A stretch of 57,335 nucleotides of DNA from Rhodocyclaceae bacterium (GCA_019750575.1 JAIEOJ010000277.1:1-57335), one strand, 5' to 3'. Counted from the first letter of the stretch, positions 39,783 through 51,219 are shown. The notes: generated by a model not told the origin, from the sequence alone. Translations and numbers: made by a program.

Positions 39783-41018
39783 CTACTTTGCCGCTTTATC
39801 CGCAGCCGGCTTGTCGGCTGCGGGCGGATCGATAACCACGCGCACACGGTCGCCCTCTGCCAGTGCATCCGGCGGATTGATGATGATCTGCTGATTCGCA
39901 GCAAGACCACCGACCTCGACCCGCGCACCCAGCTCACGCACGATTTTCACCGGCAGCAGACGCGCCCGGCCCTCGCCATCGACGGTGGCGACATGGATGC
40001 CGTTGGGCCGGAACAGCAGCGTATTGCCGGGCAGGGTCAACCCCTCCGCAGCTGCTCCCTGCGACTGGATCGCAACCTGCACGAAGGCGCCCGGCAGCAG
40101 GCGGCCCTCGGGATTGGGCAGATTCACCTCGACCTGCAGGGTGCGTGTCTGCGTGTCGATGGCACCCGCACTGCGCACGATCTTGCCGGTGAACTCCTCA
40201 CCCGGCATCTCGCGCAGCGAGACCACCGCTGCATCGCCGGGGCGTATGCGCGCTGCATAGCTTTGCGGTACGTAGATATAGACGCGCAGCGGATCATTCT
40301 TCGCCAGCATGAAAAGAAGCCGGTTGTTGCCGCCCGCATCGACAAGGCTGCCGATGTCGATATTGCGACGAGTGACCACGCCGGAGAAAGGCGCAATGAT
40401 GCGGCTGTAGCCGAGTTGTTCCTGCAGGCGGCGCACAGCGGCCGAAGCCGCCGCCTCGGCGGCGGTCGCCACGGCCAGCGCATTGCGGCGCTCATCCAGC
40501 TCCTGCTGCGAAACCGCATTGCTCTTGCGCAGCGCCTCCCAGCGCTCGAAGGAGCTGCGTGCAAGTTGCAGATTGTTGGCAGCTTGCACCTGCACCGCTT
40601 TGGCTTCCTGCACCTGCTGGGCCAGCTCCGGCGTGTCGATCACAGCCAGCAGTTCACCCTGCTTGACGGTGTCGCCGATGTCCTTGAGCCAGCGTGACAC
40701 ATAGCCATTGGTGCGCGCATAGATCGGCGCTTCGGTAAAGCCCTGCAGCGTACCCGGCAGGCGCGTCTCGCTGTCGCCACTGGCCGGCTTGGGCAACACC
40801 ACCTTGACGTGACGCACGCCCTGCTCGCGCGCCGTTTCCGCCAGCGCCGCAGCCTGGCTCATGCGCACGCCGATCACGACCAGGGAGGCCATGCCCAGTG
40901 CGCCCAGCCCGATCAGGGCGGCCTTGCGCGCACGCTTCAGCATGCGCACGCGCTGCACGCCGGGTGGCAGGCTGTGGATACCCAGCGATGCATGACGCTG
41001 ATTCGACTTCTCGGACAT
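39783..41018 (-). CDS. RND efflux periplasmic adaptor (MFP)
   Basis: Lipoyl-like APIYARTNGYVSRWLKDIGDTVKQGELLAVIDTPEL and GVVTRRNIDIGSLVD. Confidence 0.92.
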   Translation of the reverse strand: MSEKSNQRHASLGIHSLPPGVQRVRMLKRARKAALIGLGALGMASLVVIGVRMSQAAALAETAREQGVRHVKVVLPKPASGDSETRLPGTLQGFTEAPIYARTNGYVSRWLKDIGDTVKQGELLAVIDTPELAQQVQEAKAVQVQAANNLQLARSSFERWEALRKSNAVSQQELDERRNALAVATAAEAAASAAVRRLQEQLGYSRIIAPFSGVVTRRNIDIGSLVDAGGNNRLLFMLAKNDPLRVYIYVPQSYAARIRPGDAAVVSLREMPGEEFTGKIVRSAGAIDTQTRTLQVEVNLPNPEGRLLPGAFVQVAIQSQGAAAEGLTLPGNTLLFRPNGIHVATVDGEGRARLLPVKIVRELGARVEVGGLAANQQIIINPPDALAEGDRVRVVIDPPAADKPAADKAAK

Positions 41019-41019
41019 G

Positions 41020-44000
41020 TCAGGAATTTCCTTCCGGATGAGGACGCGCCGGCGGCAGCGTGGCTGCGCGGCGCTGCAGGCGCTGGTGCACTTCGGCAAA
41101 GACCAGCGGCACAAAGATCAGCGTCGACAGGGTGGCGAACAACAAACCGCCAATCGCGGCGCGGCCGAGCGGCGCATTCTGCTCACCGCCATCACCCAGC
41201 CCAAGCGCCATCGGCAGCATGCCGAGGATCATGGCCAGCGCCGTCATCAGCACCGGACGCAAACGGGTGGCACCGGCCTCCAACGCTGCGGACAGAGGCG
41301 GCTCGCCCTCGGCCAGGCGCTTGCGCGCAAAGGACACCATCAGGATGCTGTTCGCGGTCGCCACGCCCATGGTCATGATCGCGCCGGTCATGGCCGGCAC
41401 GCTGAGCGTGGTGCCGGTCAGGAACAGCATCCAGGCAATGCCGGCAAGCGCCGCCGGCAGCGCGGTGATGATGATGAAGGGATCAACCCAGGACTGGAAG
41501 TTGACCACGATGAGCAGGTACACCAGCACGATGGCGCATGCCAGACCGAGACCGAGACCGACGAAGGAGCTCTTCATGGTCTCCACCTGACCACGCATGG
41601 CGATGCTGGAGCCCTTGGCCAGCCTGGGTTGCAGCTCGGCAATCGCCTTTTCCACCTCTGCCGCCACCGAACCCAGATCGCGGCCGCTGACGCTGACATA
41701 GAGATCGATCACCGGCGTGATGTTGTAACGCGACACGATTGCCTGTTCGCGATCGCTCTCGGTCTGCACCAAATTGCCAAGCAGCTGCGTCGGCGTGGCC
41801 GGATTGCTGCTGCCCACCGGAATCTGGAGCAGCGAATCGAGCGAGTCGAAGCGATACTGCGGTGTCTGCACCTGAATCTGGTAGGACACCCCGTTCTTGG
41901 GATCGAGCCAGTAAGCGGGCGCCGTCTGGAAACTGCCGGACAGCGGCACCAGCACATTCTGCGCCACATTGGCGGCCGACAGCCCCATCTGCTGCAGCTG
42001 GGTGCGCTCCATGTTGAAACGCATCACCGGCTGATCGATGCGCTGGTGGATATGCACATCCACCGCGCCCGGAATCTGCTGCACCTTGCGCTGCAGCTCT
42101 GCCGCCAGTGCATGGTTCTCGCGCACGTTGTTGCCGCTGAACTGCACGTCGATCGCCGCCGGCAGGCCGAAGTTGAGGATCTGCGTCACCACGTCGGCCG
42201 GCTGGAAGAAGAATTCAATGCCGGGGAAGCGCTGCGGCAATTCGCGACGCAGCATGTTCACATACGTCTCGCTGGGCGCATGGCCGGGCTTCAGGGCAAT
42301 CAGCGTCTCGCCATCCAGCGTGCCGATGGTGCCGGCATTGCTGTAGGAAAGATTGATGCCGCTGTAGGGCAAACCCAGATTGTCGAGCAGGGTGCCGAGT
42401 TCGGCGGGCGGAATGATCTCGCGGATGGCGGCATTGATGAGGTCGGCATGACGCGCCGTCTCCTCGATGCGCGTACCGGTCGGCATGCGGAAATGCAGGC
42501 GGATCTGGCCGGCATCGACGCTGGGGAAGAAATCGCGGCCGAGCTGAGTGTACAAGCCCGTCGACAGCACGCAGAAGCCGAGGAAGAGTGGCGCGAAGAC
42601 ACGGCGGCGCGGCAGCAGCGCGCTGAGCAGATTGAGATAGCCGCCGCGCATCTGCTCGAAGCGCGCATCGAAGCTGCGATACACGCGTTGTAGCAGGCTG
42701 GGCCTGGCGTCCGCCGGCGGCGCGGCATGATTGCGCATGAACAGCATCACCAGCGTCGGGATCAGCGTACGCGAAAGCAGATAGGACGCCAGCATGGCGA
42801 ACATCACCGCCTCCGCGAGCGGCACGAACAGGTAGCGCGCCACGCCGGTGAGGAAGAACATGGGCACGAACACGATGCAGATGCTCAGCGTGGATACCAG
42901 GGTCGGGATGGCGATCTCGCCCGCACCTTCGCGCACCGCGGTTTCGAGGTCGTGGCCGAGATGCAGGTAACGTTCGATGTTCTCGATGGTGACGGTGGCG
43001 TCATCGACCAGGATGCCCACCGCCAGCGCCAGTCCACCCAGCGTCATGATATTGATGGTTTCGCCGAGCGCATAAAGCGCAAGGATCGAGCACAGCACGG
43101 ACAGCGGAATCGAGATGGCGATGATGCAGGTGCTGCGCCAGTTGCCGAGGAAGACCAGGATCATGATCGCGGTCAGGCAGGCGGCGATCACGCCTTCATG
43201 CACCACGCTGCTGATGGCGGCCTCGACGAACACCGACTGATCGAACAGCGGCGTCACCGTGATGTCGTCGGGCAGCGTCGGAATCACTTCCTCCAGCTTG
43301 GCGCGCAGCGAGCTGACGATATCCAGGGTCGAGGCGCTGCCGTTCTTCAGTATCGAGAGCAGGACACCGCGCTCGCCGTCCTTGCGGATGATGTTGGTCT
43401 GGTTGACGAAGCCGTCGCGTACGCGCGCCACTTCGCCGAGATAGGTGGTGGCGCCATTGACGGTGCGCACCGGCAGATCGTTGAGCTCCTCGATCACCTG
43501 CGGCGAACCGTTCATCTTGACCGTGTATTCGGTCTCGCCGACCTTGGCCGTACCGCCCGGCAGGATCAGGTTCTGCACGCTGATGGCATTGACCACATCC
43601 GTGGCGGAGAGGCCCTTGGACTGCAGCGCCTGCGGATCAAGATCCACCGAAACGACGCGATTCTTACCCCCGTAGGGGAAGGGAATGGCCACGCCGGGAA
43701 TGGTCACCAGCCGCGGGCGCAGGAAGTTCACAGCGGTGTCAAAGACGCGCTGCTCGGGCATGGAAACACTGGAAAGACCGAGCTGGATGACAGGTACGCT
43801 GGACGCCGAGTACTTGATGATCAGTGGCGGCGTTGCCCCCGCCGGTAGCTGGCGCAACATGGTCTGCACTACAGAGGTGACCTGGGCCAGCGCGGTCTGG
43901 ATATTCGCCCCGGGCTGAAAGAAGACCTTGATGACAGCGACGCCGGCCAGCGACTGTGACTCGATGTGCTCGATGTCATTGACCGTGGTGGTGAGCAAGC

Positions 44001-44205
44001 GCTCGTTGATGGCCGTGATGCGCTGCCCCATCTCCTGCGCCGACAGACCGTTGTAATTCCAGATGATGCTGATGACCGGAATGTCGATTTCCGGAAAGAT
44101 GTCGGTCGACATGCGCTTCAGCGCAAGCGGGGCCGACAGCAGGATCAGCAGCGCCATCACCAGAAAGGTGTAGGGACGCCGCAGGGCGATATCAACTATC
44201 CACAT
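41020..44205 (-). CDS. RND efflux permease (AcrB/HAE1-like)
   Basis: 1061 aa, GGLALAVGILVDDATVTIENI (TM4 DD). Confidence 0.93.
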   Translation of the reverse strand: MWIVDIALRRPYTFLVMALLILLSAPLALKRMSTDIFPEIDIPVISIIWNYNGLSAQEMGQRITAINERLLTTTVNDIEHIESQSLAGVAVIKVFFQPGANIQTALAQVTSVVQTMLRQLPAGATPPLIIKYSASSVPVIQLGLSSVSMPEQRVFDTAVNFLRPRLVTIPGVAIPFPYGGKNRVVSVDLDPQALQSKGLSATDVVNAISVQNLILPGGTAKVGETEYTVKMNGSPQVIEELNDLPVRTVNGATTYLGEVARVRDGFVNQTNIIRKDGERGVLLSILKNGSASTLDIVSSLRAKLEEVIPTLPDDITVTPLFDQSVFVEAAISSVVHEGVIAACLTAIMILVFLGNWRSTCIIAISIPLSVLCSILALYALGETINIMTLGGLALAVGILVDDATVTIENIERYLHLGHDLETAVREGAGEIAIPTLVSTLSICIVFVPMFFLTGVARYLFVPLAEAVMFAMLASYLLSRTLIPTLVMLFMRNHAAPPADARPSLLQRVYRSFDARFEQMRGGYLNLLSALLPRRRVFAPLFLGFCVLSTGLYTQLGRDFFPSVDAGQIRLHFRMPTGTRIEETARHADLINAAIREIIPPAELGTLLDNLGLPYSGINLSYSNAGTIGTLDGETLIALKPGHAPSETYVNMLRRELPQRFPGIEFFFQPADVVTQILNFGLPAAIDVQFSGNNVRENHALAAELQRKVQQIPGAVDVHIHQRIDQPVMRFNMERTQLQQMGLSAANVAQNVLVPLSGSFQTAPAYWLDPKNGVSYQIQVQTPQYRFDSLDSLLQIPVGSSNPATPTQLLGNLVQTESDREQAIVSRYNITPVIDLYVSVSGRDLGSVAAEVEKAIAELQPRLAKGSSIAMRGQVETMKSSFVGLGLGLACAIVLVYLLIVVNFQSWVDPFIIITALPAALAGIAWMLFLTGTTLSVPAMTGAIMTMGVATANSILMVSFARKRLAEGEPPLSAALEAGATRLRPVLMTALAMILGMLPMALGLGDGGEQNAPLGRAAIGGLLFATLSTLIFVPLVFAEVHQRLQRRAATLPPARPHPEGNS

Positions 44206-44405
44206 CCGGGCGGGTTTTCTGTTCGGTCAGGAGGATGTTTCGGAGAAGGAACCTCACCGCCTTGCGGCAGCCTCATAATGATAGATGCATTAGGCCTCGT
44301 CGCGCATGCGAAACTTCTGCTTTTGCCCCGGCATCGTTGCATGCATGCGGGTCGGTCTGCACTTTTGGCGCAAGCGCTTTCATTTTCACTCACCGGAGAC
44401 AGCTC

Positions 44406-45014
44406 ATGAAACTCTATTACACCCCCGGCACCTGCTCCACCGTGCCGCGCATCCTGCTGGCGGAAGCCGGCATCGCCTGCGAACAGGAAGCCGTGAGTTT
44501 CAAGACCCGGCAGACCGCCGGCGGCGCCGACTATCTGCAGATCAACCCGAACGGCTATGTACCGGCGCTGCAGCTCGACGACGGCACCATCCTGACTGAA
44601 GGCCCGGCCATCGACCAGTATCTGGCTGATCTGGCGCCGGAGAAGAAGCTGGCCCCGGCCAACGGCACGCCGGAACGCTATCGCATGCAGTCATGGCTGA
44701 ACTACATCGCCACCGAGCTGCACAAGGGCGGCTACAGCATCCTGTTCGACCGCGGCGCGGCCGAGGAATGGAAGGACGCGGCACGGACCAAGCTGGCCAA
44801 GCGTCTCGCCCATGCCGATGCCGCACTCGCCGGCAAGTCGTATCTGCTCGGCGACGACTTCGGCTGCGCCGATGCCTACCTCTTCGTGGTGCTCGGCTGG
44901 AGCGAATTCGCCCATGTCGACCTCAGTCCCTACGCCAACCTCAGGGCCTTCATGGAACGCATCGCGGCCCGTCCCTCGGTGCAGGCGATCAAGACGATGG
45001 ACGCAAAGAAGTAA
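44406..45014 (+). CDS. Glutathione S-transferase
   Basis: MKLYYTPGTCSTVPRILLAEAGI, INPNGYVPALQLDDGTILTEGPAIDQYLAD. Confidence 0.92.
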   Translation: MKLYYTPGTCSTVPRILLAEAGIACEQEAVSFKTRQTAGGADYLQINPNGYVPALQLDDGTILTEGPAIDQYLADLAPEKKLAPANGTPERYRMQSWLNYIATELHKGGYSILFDRGAAEEWKDAARTKLAKRLAHADAALAGKSYLLGDDFGCADAYLFVVLGWSEFAHVDLSPYANLRAFMERIAARPSVQAIKTMDAKK

Positions 45015-45024
45015 AAGCAGCAAA

Positions 45025-45060
45025 ACGCAAAAAGCCCGGCCGAAGCCGGGCTTTTTGCGT
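45025..45060. terminator. Bidirectional terminator
   Basis: ACGCAAAAAGCCCGGC-CGAA-GCCGGGCTTTTTGCGT, perfect 16-bp stem. Confidence 0.9.
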
Positions 45061-45073
45061 TTACGGGCACAGT

Positions 45074-46156
45074 CTAGGCGGCGAGGCGCGGATAGTCGGT
45101 ATAACCCTTTTCTTCACCCGCGTAGAGCGTGCCTTCATCGAGCGGATTGAGCGCCGCGCCGAGGCGGAAGCGCTCGACCAGATCCGGATTCGAGATCAGC
45201 AGACGGCCGAAGGCAATCGCATCGGCGTGACCGGCCTGCAGATCTGCCTGCGCACTGGCGAAATCGTAGCCGTTGTTGAGGATGAGGTTGCCGGTGTAGA
45301 TCGCCCGCGTATGGCGGTAGTCGAAGGGCAGCCAAGTGTCGCGCGGTGCGCCGCCCGTGCCCTGCAGGATGTCGAGAAAGGCGAGACGACGCGAATTGAG
45401 CTCGGTCACGACATGGTCGAAGGTCGCCTGCGGGTTCTCGTCGCTGATATCGCCGAAGGTGGTCACCGGCGACAGGCGCAGGCCGGTGCGATCATTGCCG
45501 ATCGCATGACACACGGCGTCCATCACCTCGAGCAGCAGGCGCGCCCGCTTTTCCTTGCTGCCGCCATAGGCGTCATCGCGCTGATTGGTGGATGAGCGCA
45601 GGAACTGGTCGAGCAGATAGCCGTTGCCGGCATGCACTTCGACGCCGTCGAAGCCGGCGTCCATGGCATTCTTCGCCGCCTGCGCATAGGCGGCCACGAG
45701 TGCCGGCAGTTCGCCTGCCTCCAGCGCGCGCGGCGTGACGTAATCACTCATGGTCTTGCCGTCATACACCTTCCCTGCCGGCTTGATGGCAGACGGTGCA
45801 ACCGGCAGCTTGCCGGCCGGCTGCAGGGCAGGATGCGAGATGCGGCCGACATGCCAGAGCTGCAGTGCAATCTTGCCACCGGCTGCATGCACGGCGCTGG
45901 TCACCTTCTGCCAGCCGGCGATCTGCGCATCGGTATGGATGCCGGGCGTGCGCACATAGCCGTGCCCTTCGGCGCAGACCGGTGCGGCCTCGGTCAGGAT
46001 CAGGCCGCAAGACGCGCGCTGGCGGTAATACTCGGCGATCAGGTCGGTGGGCACATTGCCCTCGCCGGCGCGGCAGCGCGTGAGCGAGGACATCACCACG
46101 CGGTTGCCGAGCGAGATCGCGCCGAATTGGGCCGGGGTAAACAGGTCAGTCATCAT
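45074..46156 (-). CDS. Old yellow enzyme-family alkene reductase
   Basis: LFTPAQFGAISLGNRVVMSSLTRCRA, HAGNGYLLDQFLRSSTNQRDDAYGG. Confidence 0.93.
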   Translation of the reverse strand: MMTDLFTPAQFGAISLGNRVVMSSLTRCRAGEGNVPTDLIAEYYRQRASCGLILTEAAPVCAEGHGYVRTPGIHTDAQIAGWQKVTSAVHAAGGKIALQLWHVGRISHPALQPAGKLPVAPSAIKPAGKVYDGKTMSDYVTPRALEAGELPALVAAYAQAAKNAMDAGFDGVEVHAGNGYLLDQFLRSSTNQRDDAYGGSKEKRARLLLEVMDAVCHAIGNDRTGLRLSPVTTFGDISDENPQATFDHVVTELNSRRLAFLDILQGTGGAPRDTWLPFDYRHTRAIYTGNLILNNGYDFASAQADLQAGHADAIAFGRLLISNPDLVERFRLGAALNPLDEGTLYAGEEKGYTDYPRLAA

Positions 46157-47328
46157 CCATCCTTCCTTGCAAGTACAGTTTCGGCGAGGGTCACCCAGTA
46201 GCGGATGCCGGTGGGAATCACCTCGTCGTTGAAATCGTAATGCGGGCTGTGCAGCATGCAGCCGCCCTCGCCCATGCCGTTGCCCAGCCACACATAGCAG
46301 CCGGGCTTGACCGCCGCCATGTAGGCAAAGTCCTCGGCGCCCATGCTGGCCTTCAGATGGGTGACCAGATTCGGCTTGCCCACCACCTGCGCGGCGACGG
46401 CGCGCGCATGGTCGGTGGCAACCTTGGCATTCACGGTCGGCGGGTAGCCGTAGGAATACACAAGATTCACCTCCACGCCGAACATCGCTTCGACGCCGGT
46501 GCAGATGCGCCGCACACCGGCCTCCATCATGTCCTTGAGCTCGGGCTTGAGGGTGCGCACGGTGCCGCCCATGACCACCGAATTCGGCAGGATGTTGTCG
46601 GCATGGCCGGCATGAATGCGCGTGACGCTGACCACCGTGGCTTCCTGCGGATCGGTATTGCGCGACACCAGTGTCTGCAGATTGGTGATCAGCGCGGCCG
46701 AGGCAATGACGGCATCATTGGCCTGATGCGGCATGGCGGCATGACCACCGCGGCCGGTGACGGTGATCTCGAAACGATCGGTGCCGGCCATGACCGGGCC
46801 TTCGATCACGCTGATCTTGCCCGCCTCCAGCCCCGGCCAGTTGTGCAGGCCGAACACCATGTCCATGGGGAAACGATCGAACAGACCTTCCTCAACCATG
46901 ACGCGACCGCCGCCTTCATGCTCCTCGGCCGGCTGGAAGATCAGATACACGGTGCCGTCGAAATTGCGCGTCTTCGCCAGCGCCTCGGCCGCGCCAAGCA
47001 GCATGGCGGTGTGGCCGTCATGGCCGCAGGCATGCATGTGGCCGTCGATCCTGGAGTGATGCGGAAAGGTGTTCAGCTCCTTGAGCGGCAGCGCATCCAT
47101 GTCGGCGCGCAGACCGATGGCGCGTGAGCTGCTGCCCGCCGATATCTTTGCCACCACGCCGGTGCCGGCGAGACCGCGATGGACCTCGATCCCCAGATTC
47201 TCCAGGTAATCGGCGACCACATCGGCGGTGCGGTTTTCCTTGAAGGCCAGTTCGGGATGGGCGTGAATGTCGCGGCGCACGGCGGCAATGCGCGCCGCCA
47301 GATCGGGAAGCAGGGTGTCCAGGCTCAT
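46153..47328 (-). CDS. M20-family amidohydrolase (hippurate hydrolase-like)
   Basis: RRDIHAHPELAFKENRTADVV, HMHACGHDGHTAMLLG, FQPAEEHEGGG. Confidence 0.92.
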   Translation of the reverse strand: MSLDTLLPDLAARIAAVRRDIHAHPELAFKENRTADVVADYLENLGIEVHRGLAGTGVVAKISAGSSSRAIGLRADMDALPLKELNTFPHHSRIDGHMHACGHDGHTAMLLGAAEALAKTRNFDGTVYLIFQPAEEHEGGGRVMVEEGLFDRFPMDMVFGLHNWPGLEAGKISVIEGPVMAGTDRFEITVTGRGGHAAMPHQANDAVIASAALITNLQTLVSRNTDPQEATVVSVTRIHAGHADNILPNSVVMGGTVRTLKPELKDMMEAGVRRICTGVEAMFGVEVNLVYSYGYPPTVNAKVATDHARAVAAQVVGKPNLVTHLKASMGAEDFAYMAAVKPGCYVWLGNGMGEGGCMLHSPHYDFNDEVIPTGIRYWVTLAETVLARKDG

Positions 47329-47433
47329 GGCAGATACAGGCTGTGATTCAAACGACGATCTTACCCGAAGGCAGCGGGAGGCCCGGGAAGACGACTGATA
47401 AAATAGCGACTCCGCGTCGAAATTCAAGCCCCC

Positions 47434-48771
47434 ATGTCCGCCAGTTCCTCATTGCAGCAGCGCAGCCTGAAGGCCGTCTGGCATCCCTGCACGCAGATGA
47501 AGCGGCACGAGTCGCTGCCGCCGCTGGCGATCGGCCGCGCCCAGGGCGCCTGGCTGTACGACCTGGACGGCAGGCGCTATCTGGATGGCATCAGTTCCTG
47601 GTGGGTGAATCTCTTCGGCCACGCCCATCCGGCCATCAATGCCGCGCTCAAGGACCAGCTCGACACGCTCGCGCATGTCATGCTGTCCGGCTGCACGCAT
47701 GCGCCGGTGGTCGAGCTGTCGGAACGCCTCTCCGCCCTCACCGGCCATGCACTCGGCCACTGCTTCTACGCCTCGGACGGCGCTTCGGCGGTGGAGATTG
47801 CGCTCAAGATGAGCTTCCACTACTGGCAGAACAGCGGCCGGCCGCAAAAGCGCGAGTTCATCTGCCTGCAGCACAGTTATCACGGCGAAACACTGGGCGC
47901 CCTCAACGTCACCGACGTCGATCTCTTCCGCGACGCCTACGATCCGCTGCTGCGTCATGCACACCGCGTGCCCACGCCGGATGCGCGCAATGCCGAGACA
48001 CCGGAACAGGCGGCCCGCACCGCCCTGCAGGCACTGGAAACCTTGCTCGCCGAAAAGCACGCGACGATTGCCGCCTTCATCGTCGAGCCCCTGGTTCAGT
48101 GCGCGACCGGCATGGCCATGTACGATCCCCTCTATCTCAAGGAAGCCCGCCGGCTCTGCGACCAGTACGAGGTCCATCTGATCGCCGACGAAATCGCCGT
48201 CGGTTGCGGCCGCACCGGAACCTTCTTTGCCTGGGAACAAGCGGCTCAGTTGGGTAACTGGTGGCCCGACTTCCTCTGCCTTTCGAAAGGCATCAGCGCG
48301 GGCTACCTGCCGCTGTCGCTGGTCATGAGCACGGACAAGGTCTATGCCGCCTTCTACGACGAGGATGTGACGCGCGGCTTCCTGCATTCGCACTCCTACA
48401 CCGGCAACCCCATGGCCTGCCGCGCCGCCCTGGCCATGCTCGACCTGTTCGCGTCGGAAAACGCGCTGGCCGGCAACCGCCTGCGCGCCGCCCGCCTCAA
48501 TGAGTTGCTGCAGCCCATCGCGGCTGACCGCCGCATTCGTCATTACCGCAACCGCGGCATGATCTGGGCCTTCGATGTCCACATCGACGATGCGGAAAAG
48601 GCGGCGAGCTTCTCACGCCGCTTCCACGAGGCCGCACTCAGGCACGAACTGCTGCTGCGTCCCATCGGCACCACCGTCTATCTGATGCCGCCTTATGTGC
48701 TGGACGACGATGAACTCGTGCATCTGGCGAGAAGCACGCAGGCGGCACTCAACGAGGTCTTGAGCGCATGA
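47434..48771 (+). CDS. bioA: Adenosylmethionine-8-amino-7-oxononanoate aminotransferase
   Basis: [11 protein letters not shown] start, [36 protein letters not shown] Lys. Confidence 0.95.
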   Translation: MSASSSLQQRSLKAVWHPCTQMKRHESLPPLAIGRAQGAWLYDLDGRRYLDGISSWWVNLFGHAHPAINAALKDQLDTLAHVMLSGCTHAPVVELSERLSALTGHALGHCFYASDGASAVEIALKMSFHYWQNSGRPQKREFICLQHSYHGETLGALNVTDVDLFRDAYDPLLRHAHRVPTPDARNAETPEQAARTALQALETLLAEKHATIAAFIVEPLVQCATGMAMYDPLYLKEARRLCDQYEVHLIADEIAVGCGRTGTFFAWEQAAQLGNWWPDFLCLSKGISAGYLPLSLVMSTDKVYAAFYDEDVTRGFLHSHSYTGNPMACRAALAMLDLFASENALAGNRLRAARLNELLQPIAADRRIRHYRNRGMIWAFDVHIDDAEKAASFSRRFHEAALRHELLLRPIGTTVYLMPPYVLDDDELVHLARSTQAALNEVLSA

Positions 48772-49979
48772 AGCTGCTCGACGACATCCACCACAAACTC
48801 ACGGCGCTGGAGCGCCAGCATCTGCGCCGTCAGATACGCACCCTCGATACGCCGTGCTCGCCCCACATCCGCATCGGCGAGCGCGAGCTGCTGGCCTTCT
48901 GCAGCAACGACTATCTCGGTCTCGCCAACCATCCCGCCCTGGTTGAGGCGATGGCGGAAGGCGCAAGGACATACGGAGTCGGCAGCGGCGCCGCGCATCT
49001 GGTCAGCGGCCACAGTCGCGCCCATGCGCTGCTGGAAGAACAGCTGGCGGCGATGCTGTCACCCTGGATTCCACAGGCACGCGCCCTCTTCTTCTGCACC
49101 GGCTACATGGCCAATCTGGCCGTCACGCCGGCACTGGTCGAGGCCGGCGACACTGCCAGCAAGACCAGCGGTCGCGCCATCTTCGCCGATGCGCTCAACC
49201 ATGCCTCGCTGATTGATGCCACACGGCTGGCCCGCGATGCCGACGTCATAGAGTACGCACATGCCGATGTAGCCGCACTGGGAGCTGCACTGGCGGGATC
49301 GGCCGCCGGCCACAAGCTCATCGTGACCGATGCGGTATTTTCCATGGACGGCGATATCGCCCCCCTGCCCGCACTGGCGCAACTCGCCGAACAGCACGAT
49401 GCCTGGCTGGTCGTCGATGATGCGCACGGCTTTGGCGTGCTCGGCGAGCACGGCTGCGGCGCCCTCGAACACTTCAAGCTGCGTTCGGAACACATTGTCT
49501 ATACCGGCACCCTGGGCAAGGCCGCCGGCGCGGCCGGCGCCTTTGTCGTCGCGCATGCAAGCGTGATCGAATGGCTGCTGCAACGAGCACGCACCTATCT
49601 GTTCACCACGGCCTCGCCGCCAGCAGTCGCGCACACGGTCAGCCGCAGCCTGGCCCTGATTGCCGGCAGCGAAGGGCAGCAGCGCCGCGCCGCGCTGCAA
49701 GACAATATCGAACACTTCAAATCCCGCCTGCAGACACAACAGTGGCGCCTGCTGCCCTCATCCACCGCCATCCAGCCGCTGCTGATCGGCAGCAATGGTG
49801 CTGCGCTGGCTGCCGCCAGCGCACTGGACCGCGCCGGCCTGTGGGTGCCTGCCATCCGCCCCCCCACCGTGCCCAGCGGTACGGCGCGCCTGCGCATCGC
49901 CCTGTCGGCAGCGCATACGCACCATGACATCGACACACTCTGTGATGCACTCGCAGGCGCAGAACAGGAAACGCAATGA
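48768..49979 (+). CDS. bioF: 8-amino-7-oxononanoate synthase
   Basis: [43 protein letters not shown]. Confidence 0.95.
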   Translation: MKLLDDIHHKLTALERQHLRRQIRTLDTPCSPHIRIGERELLAFCSNDYLGLANHPALVEAMAEGARTYGVGSGAAHLVSGHSRAHALLEEQLAAMLSPWIPQARALFFCTGYMANLAVTPALVEAGDTASKTSGRAIFADALNHASLIDATRLARDADVIEYAHADVAALGAALAGSAAGHKLIVTDAVFSMDGDIAPLPALAQLAEQHDAWLVVDDAHGFGVLGEHGCGALEHFKLRSEHIVYTGTLGKAAGAAGAFVVAHASVIEWLLQRARTYLFTTASPPAVAHTVSRSLALIAGSEGQQRRAALQDNIEHFKSRLQTQQWRLLPSSTAIQPLLIGSNGAALAAASALDRAGLWVPAIRPPTVPSGTARLRIALSAAHTHHDIDTLCDALAGAEQETQ

Positions 49980-50650
49980 GCGCATTTTTTGTCGCCGGTA
50001 CCGACACCGAAATCGGCAAGTCCCTGTGCACCGCCACCCTGCTGCATGCCTTTGCTGCACAGGGCAAACGCGTCGCCGGCATGAAGCCGATTGCAGCCGG
50101 TGCGGTCCGCATCGGTGATCACTGGCATAACGATGATGTGGCGCTGATCACGGCGGCCAGCAATGTCGCCATCGCACCCGAGCTGGTCTGCCCCTATCTG
50201 CTGGAGGAAGCCGTCGCGCCGCATATCGCGGCAGCCGCTGAGGGCATTGCATTCGATCTCGCACATATCGCGGCCTGTCTTGCACAGATACGCCGCAACA
50301 GTGATGTCACCCTTGTCGAGGGCGTCGGCGGTTTCCGCGTGCCCCTCAACGACACGCAGGATACGGCCGACCTCGCCGTAGCATTGGGCCTGCCGCTCAT
50401 CTTTGTCGTCGGCATGCGCCTGGGCTGCATCAACCACGCCCTGCTGAGTATCGAGGCCATGCAGGCACGCGGTCTGCGCCTGGCCGGCTGGATCGCCAAC
50501 CAGATCGATCCCGACATGCGTCGGGTCGATGCCAATCTTGCCGCACTCAAGGCCCGCATTCCCGCCCCGCTGCTTGGCCATATCCCTCATCTCGTCCCGG
50601 CCGACCCGCGCATGGCGGTCAGCTACCTGAACCTGGAACTGCTCAAGTGA
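49976..50650 (+). CDS. bioD: Dethiobiotin synthase
   Basis: [23 protein letters not shown]-loop, GMKPIAAGA. Confidence 0.95.
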   Translation: MSAFFVAGTDTEIGKSLCTATLLHAFAAQGKRVAGMKPIAAGAVRIGDHWHNDDVALITAASNVAIAPELVCPYLLEEAVAPHIAAAAEGIAFDLAHIAACLAQIRRNSDVTLVEGVGGFRVPLNDTQDTADLAVALGLPLIFVVGMRLGCINHALLSIEAMQARGLRLAGWIANQIDPDMRRVDANLAALKARIPAPLLGHIPHLVPADPRMAVSYLNLELLK

Positions 50651-51144
50651 ATTTCGAACACCTGATCGAGATCAACGACCCCGCCAACCCCCTGCTGGAG
50701 CCGCTGTCGCGCAATCAGCTGTGGCATGGGCTGGTACTGCGTGCAGAACAACCCGAACTGTCGGTGATCGGACTCGATGCCTGCGTCATGCTGGATCGCA
50801 GGGAGGGCTATTTGCGGCGTGAACTGCGCTTCGGCGATCTGCGCGTCAAGGATGAAGTCTTCCTCACCTCCATGCAGGAGGTGCGCTACGAGGTCATGGC
50901 CAGCGAGCACTACCCCTCCAGCCGCCTCATCATGCGCATCGAAGAACCCCATCCGGGCCGGCTTTTCATGCGCTTCATCTACAGCAGCGAACACGCGCAG
51001 GCAGACAGCGACGAGATGCTGCGCGGCCATGTGGAACAGGCGTATGTGCAATCCGACATCAATACGGTGGCCGTGATCCGGGAGTTGGGAAAACGCGGCA
51101 CCCTCGGCCCCTACATGGACGCCGACGCGGCGGGGCCGCATTGA
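50647..51144 (+). CDS. SRPBCC/AtaL-like (DUF1857) protein
   Basis: FEHLIEINDPANPLLEPLSRNQLWHGLVLRAEQPE; GTG start overlapping bioD stop. Confidence 0.75.
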   Translation: MNFEHLIEINDPANPLLEPLSRNQLWHGLVLRAEQPELSVIGLDACVMLDRREGYLRRELRFGDLRVKDEVFLTSMQEVRYEVMASEHYPSSRLIMRIEEPHPGRLFMRFIYSSEHAQADSDEMLRGHVEQAYVQSDINTVAVIRELGKRGTLGPYMDADAAGPH

Positions 51145-51219
51145 GCCATGCTAGAATCCCTCACAACGCAGCACGAGTTTCAGTAATACCCATTCAAACC
51201 GCACCGACTCCGGGGACAT

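Noticed and set aside
41017-42693. 558-aa plus-strand ORF opposite the RND permease
   Set aside because: Shadow ORF of the AcrB-like gene; His/Gln/Arg-rich with no recognisable domain.
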